The notes under the pieces were generated by a model. The model did no database searches. It was not told where the DNA came from and saw only the letters and a program-made list of their open reading frames with translations. Below, piece after piece: positions 60,277-64,000 of a DNA stretch of 64,000 nt. The position numbers and the translations under genes were made by a program. Each line of letters starts with the position of its first letter. Positions within the stretch are counted from its first letter, which is position 1. Source of the DNA: Salvelinus alpinus (lineage: Eukaryota > Chordata > Actinopteri > Salmoniformes > Salmonidae); the NCBI RefSeq assembly GCF_045679555.1, contig NC_092090.1, positions 29,079,702 to 29,143,701 on the forward strand, written 5' to 3'.

Positions 60277-61823
60277 GAACTACTGAGTTACAGTTCATAT
60301 AAGAAAATCAGTCCACTGAAATAAATTCATTAGGCCCTAATGTATGGATTTCACGTGACTGGGAATACAGATATGCATCTGGTCACAATTCAAATATTTT
60401 TTTTTAAGTAGGGGCGTGGATCATAGAACCAGTCAGTATCTGATGTGACCACCATTTTCCTCATGCATAGAGTTGATTAGGCTGTTGATTGTGGAATATT
60501 GTCCCAATCCTCTTCAAGGCTGTGCAAAATTGCTGTATATTGGCGGGAATTTCAACACGCTGTTGTACACGTCGATCCAGAGCATCCCAAACATGCCCAA
60601 TGGGTGACATGTCTGAGTATGCATGCCATGGAAGAAATGGGACATTTTCATCTTCCAGGAATTGTGTACCTCCCATACAGTTTACCTAAACCCTTCAATG
60701 GATTCTTCCAGGTTAATTCTGACATCCATCTATATAACACAAGACACTGCAATAACTTTCACCCTCCCCACTGCCGCACCTCAGTTAATTCTCTATCGGA
60801 TACAGAGGTACCATACTCTGGAATTCCAATCTTCACATTGCCAAAACCTCATCCGGTCAGCCTGATGAACCAAACTACCCAATAATCCCTCCATGTAGCC
60901 TCACTCACATGTTTTTTCTTGTTTACTGAGTATATTATGTGCAATTATAATTCATATGCTTAACTGATTGAACAAACTATTTTTTTTGTACTAATTTGTG
61001 GTGTGGTTTTCATATAAGCCCTTTGGGTCTTCTAACCTTACCTGCACACCATTTTTACCAGTACTGTTTTGTCTTTCACTTTTCTTTGGCGTAAATAAAA
61101 AAAAATAAAAACAAAGCTACAGATCCTTGCGACATGGGGCCGTGCGTTATCATGCTGAAACATGAGGTGATGGCGGCGGATGAATGGTGCGACAATGGGC
61201 CTCAGGATCTCTTCATGGTATCTCTGTGCATTCAAATTGCCATAGATAAAATGCAATTGTGTTGTCCGGCCATACCATAACCACACCACCACCATGAGGC
61301 ACTCTGTTCACAACGTTGACATCAGTAAACCGCTGGCCCACACGACACTATACACGTAGTCTGCAGTTGAGGCCTATTGGACGTACTTCCAAATTCTCTA
61401 AAATGACATTGGAGATGGCTTATGGTAGGGAAATTAACATTAAATTATCTGGCAACAGCTCTCGTGGATATTCCTGCAGTCAGCATGTCAATTGCACACT
61501 CCTTCAAAAGTTGAAACATCTGTTGTGTTGTGTGACAAAACTTCACATTTTAGAGTGGCCTTTTATTGTCGCCTGCACAAGGCGCACCTGTGTAATGATC
61601 ATGCTGTTTAAGTAGCTTCTTGATATGCCACACCTGTCAGGTGGATTAATTATCTTAGTAAAGGAGAAATGCTCACTAACAAGGATGTAAACAAATTTGT
61701 GCACAAAATTTGAGAAATAAGCTTTTTGTGCTTATGGAACATTTCTGCGATCTTTTATTTCAGCTCATGAAACATGGGACCAACACTTTACATGTTGCAT
61801 TTATATTTTTGTTCAGTGTATTG
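60277..61823 (-). mobile_element. Tc1-like transposon, decayed, left inverted repeat lost, LINE inserted
   Basis: The right end (TTATATTTTTGTTCAGTGTA) matches the inverted repeat of 8353-9126. Minus-strand transposase pieces: the core with FQHDNARPHVARIC (second Asp) near 61150, then, beyond a foreign 430-bp insert, TQFLEDENVPFLPWHAYSD and SPIGHVWDALDRRVQQRVEI (the catalytic Glu position reads Gly). Non-functional. Confidence 0.88.
60670..61118 (+). mobile_element. 3' end of a LINE inserted in the Tc1
   Basis: A plus-strand insert with an RT C-terminal signature (LYNTRHCNNFHPPHCRT and, in another frame, YRGTILWNSN), a 3' UTR with ATAAGCCCTTTGGG and an A-rich tail (AAATAAAAAAAAATAAAAAC). The flanking TAC on both sides could be a 3-bp target duplication. 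Its family is uncertain. Confidence 0.7.
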
Positions 61824-63313
61824 TATAACATCCTCAGAACCAGTAGCCTACTGCTGTTGCTGAGAGATCCAGTGAAATGATGCCAAACTAATTGTTTCTT
61901 GCATAAGACAGGAATGAATGAATGGTCTTTTGTCTTCATCACTCACGATTAGCAATTTTAAACTAATCATAGGGGATTTCACCACAATGGAAGTTGTGTT
62001 CTGATTCACTTAGAATTGTTGACTCAATGGATTTGAACATGCAAATGATGGTCCTATTAAGAGAACTCACATGTGCTCATAGGAGTAATGATATTCACAA
62101 TGTTTCCATAAATGTCAATTAACCTAGTAAGACTGCTTTCATTTAATTAAAGAATTACCCTGTTCTGTTCAGTACTAATTGTCTAGTATAGCATCGATGA
62201 TTTGTATCATCGATTGGACAGAATAGTTTTATGTTTCTATCGGAAATGACTAGGTGATATGGTGGTTCTATTGCCGTTGTATTTTAAGATGCACGTCAGC
62301 CTCAACTGAGAAGTGTTTGGTTAATAATAACCCAAAATGAAAATTTCTTACAGGTTGTATTCATGCTCAGTGAGATATGTGGCATAATGAGGATGACTGG
62401 CATTTATTATTCTAACTGGGTAGCCTTGCCAGCCAAAATGTAGAGGTGGCGGTCAGTCGATTCGGCTCAAACATTAATGGGCCAAACACTTATATTCTGT
62501 TGGAGGTGGTACATAACAGTAAGCGATGTGGAAGTGAGGAACTGGGGATGGGGAGCGTTTACAGAAATGTACTGCAGATTAGCCAATGAGAAGCGCTAAC
62601 ACATGCTAGCAATGCTAGGACCAATTGTATGTTATATGTATTCACATAACCATTAGTCAGTAAGATGTTGGTTTACGGTAGTGAGCTTATCTTTCTGTAG
62701 GCCTGTATTTCTGTATCCAACGGCACTGCCTCAAAGATGTGGCACAGTATCGTTACAATGAGGCAGGGCATTTTACTGTGTGAAAAAGCACAGGCATCTG
62801 TGAAAGAATGTAGAGGTGAAGTCTAGGTCAATCATCATGGAAATAACAGACCAGATGATTTTGTTTATTCAAGTATGCTTATAATACTAGACAATACTAA
62901 CAGCAGGCTGAAGACAATAAGGCACAAAGTTCAATAACATTTCACACGTTTAATATTTACAATTTTCTCAAACATCTGTCATTACAGTGTTCCAAAAAAA
63001 CTAAAAATCCTACCTCCAGAACATGAACACATTTTCACCAGAAGTATAGGTTACCAGTTTGTGCAGCACACATACTCAAGCTCTGGATATGGGAGGCTAC
63101 ATATCGTAACCATTCGGGCTGGGCGATTAGCGATGAACAATATCATGAAAGTTATATGAAGAAAAAAACCTGTTGTACAAGTTCTTTGAAAACTAGTACT
63201 AAAACCAGTTAGTGACCTAGTTTAAGCCTGCACAGCTTTACGAGAACAGATTGTGTGTTTTGGGCATGCAGAGCTGTAGTGCAATGCCATGTAATGCTGA
63301 AATATGTATATTG
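61824..63313. other. intergenic, nothing recognised
   Basis: No credible coding sequence and no repeat that I can name. Confidence 0.45.
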
Positions 63314-63321
63314 GTGCACAT

Positions 63322-63489
63322 CACAGAAGGTTGGTGGCGCCTCAATTGGGGAGGACGGGCTCATGGTAATGGGTGGAGCGGAATAGTATCAAATACATCA
63401 AACACATGGTTTCCATTTGTTTAATGCCATTACATTCACTCCGTTCCAGCCATTAATATAAGCCGTCCTTCCCTCAACAGCCTCCTGTG
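63322..63489. mobile_element. hAT-like MITE, copy 3
   Basis: 168-bp inverted-repeat element (starts CACAGAAGG, ends CCTCCTGTG) with a perfect 8-bp target duplication GTGCACAT (63314-63321 and 63490-63497), diagnostic of hAT-type transposition. Confidence 0.9.
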
Positions 63490-63497
63490 GTGCACAT

Positions 63498-64000
63498 CCA
63501 CAATGCAATAAATATAAATACACAATATAAGCCCCAGCCATAATAACCATGTCATTTCCCCAAATCTGTATCCCAACCACATTTTCAACCAAGCAATCTA
63601 ACATTCATGTTGCACTGTTACACTCTAGAGAAAATAACCGTTCAAGTATTCTTTTGCTGGTTGGTTTGCAGAGAGAACACTGAAAGGTTGATCTGCTATC
63701 CACTGATGCACATTACCATCCACCACACTTAGCAGGTGCCACATGCTTTTACAAAACCTGCAGGGAAGAAACACTGCTTTTCTTCCAAGCACTTTTTGTT
63801 TCTGTTATCGGTATTATGATAAGTCCATTTTGTGTTCCGTAGCCATGGTTACTGGTCTCCTATGCATGACCATGCAGTGAGTAAGGAGCACCATAGGTGG
63901 CCATTGTTACAATATCATTCCAAGCACCGCTTAACTGTGCCTACCTCCCATTCTCCAGTCAGTCCACATCAGCCTGACCAACTCTAATCACCATTAACCA
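63498..64000. other. intergenic, nothing recognised
   Basis: No gene seen up to the window edge. Confidence 0.45.

Overview
This window is nuclear DNA from a bony fish, almost certainly a salmonid (trout, salmon or charr). It holds two intron-rich vertebrate genes sitting head to head in a dense mix of teleost repeats: Tc1-like transposons, tRNA-derived SINEs, L1-, L2- and Nimb-like LINEs, a gypsy-type retroelement, solo LTRs, hAT-like MITEs and CA/GA microsatellites. There is no sign of bacterial or organellar DNA. The salmonid assignment rests on the recognisable SINE/Tc1 families and the repeat load, so it is inference.

Gene 1 is lrrc49 on the minus strand, from the start codon at 43883 down to at least 7281. 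I rebuilt twelve coding exons, plus a thirteenth candidate at 7065-7164. Their splice phases fit together without a break. The product is an SDS22-like leucine-rich repeat protein, a subunit of the neuronal tubulin polyglutamylase complex. I find no homologue of its C-terminal part here, so it probably lies beyond position 1. Intron 8 alone is about 19.9 kb and carries most of the mobile elements plus a 1.8 kb minisatellite.

Gene 2 is larp6 on the plus strand, three coding exons (53562-53791, 56798-56996, 57592-58704) encoding a complete protein of about 513 residues with La motif, RRM-like domain and C-terminal SUZ-C/LSA motif. It binds the 5' stem-loop of collagen mRNAs. The divergent lrrc49/larp6 pair is also found in human. 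Here about 9.7 kb separates the start codons, because a 4.6 kb decayed gypsy element (44814-49395) and a 1.5 kb palindromic element (49396-50881) lie between them.

Region by region: 1-7000, a Nimb/I-like LINE, microsatellites, a solo LTR and MITEs; 7065-43883, lrrc49 exons with repeat-filled introns (Tc1 at 13942-15532, minisatellite 17146-18945, decayed L1 at about 19535-26930 interrupted by a Tc1, further Tc1 at 27833-29253 and 30843-32443, an L2 fragment at 29432-30637, a solo LTR at 33033-33396); 43884-53561, the divergent intergenic region; 53562-59790, larp6; 59800-64000, a decayed Tc1 with a LINE tail inserted in it and a hAT-like MITE with perfect 8-bp target duplications.

I found no previously undescribed gene system. 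The most notable signals are a 38-nt intron in lrrc49 flanked by a symmetric cassette exon, the large palindrome with repeated CCAAT and CACGTG motifs in the shared upstream region, the 36-bp minisatellite with a two-type higher-order pattern, and a Tc1 copy whose 340-codon transposase is broken by only one stop codon.
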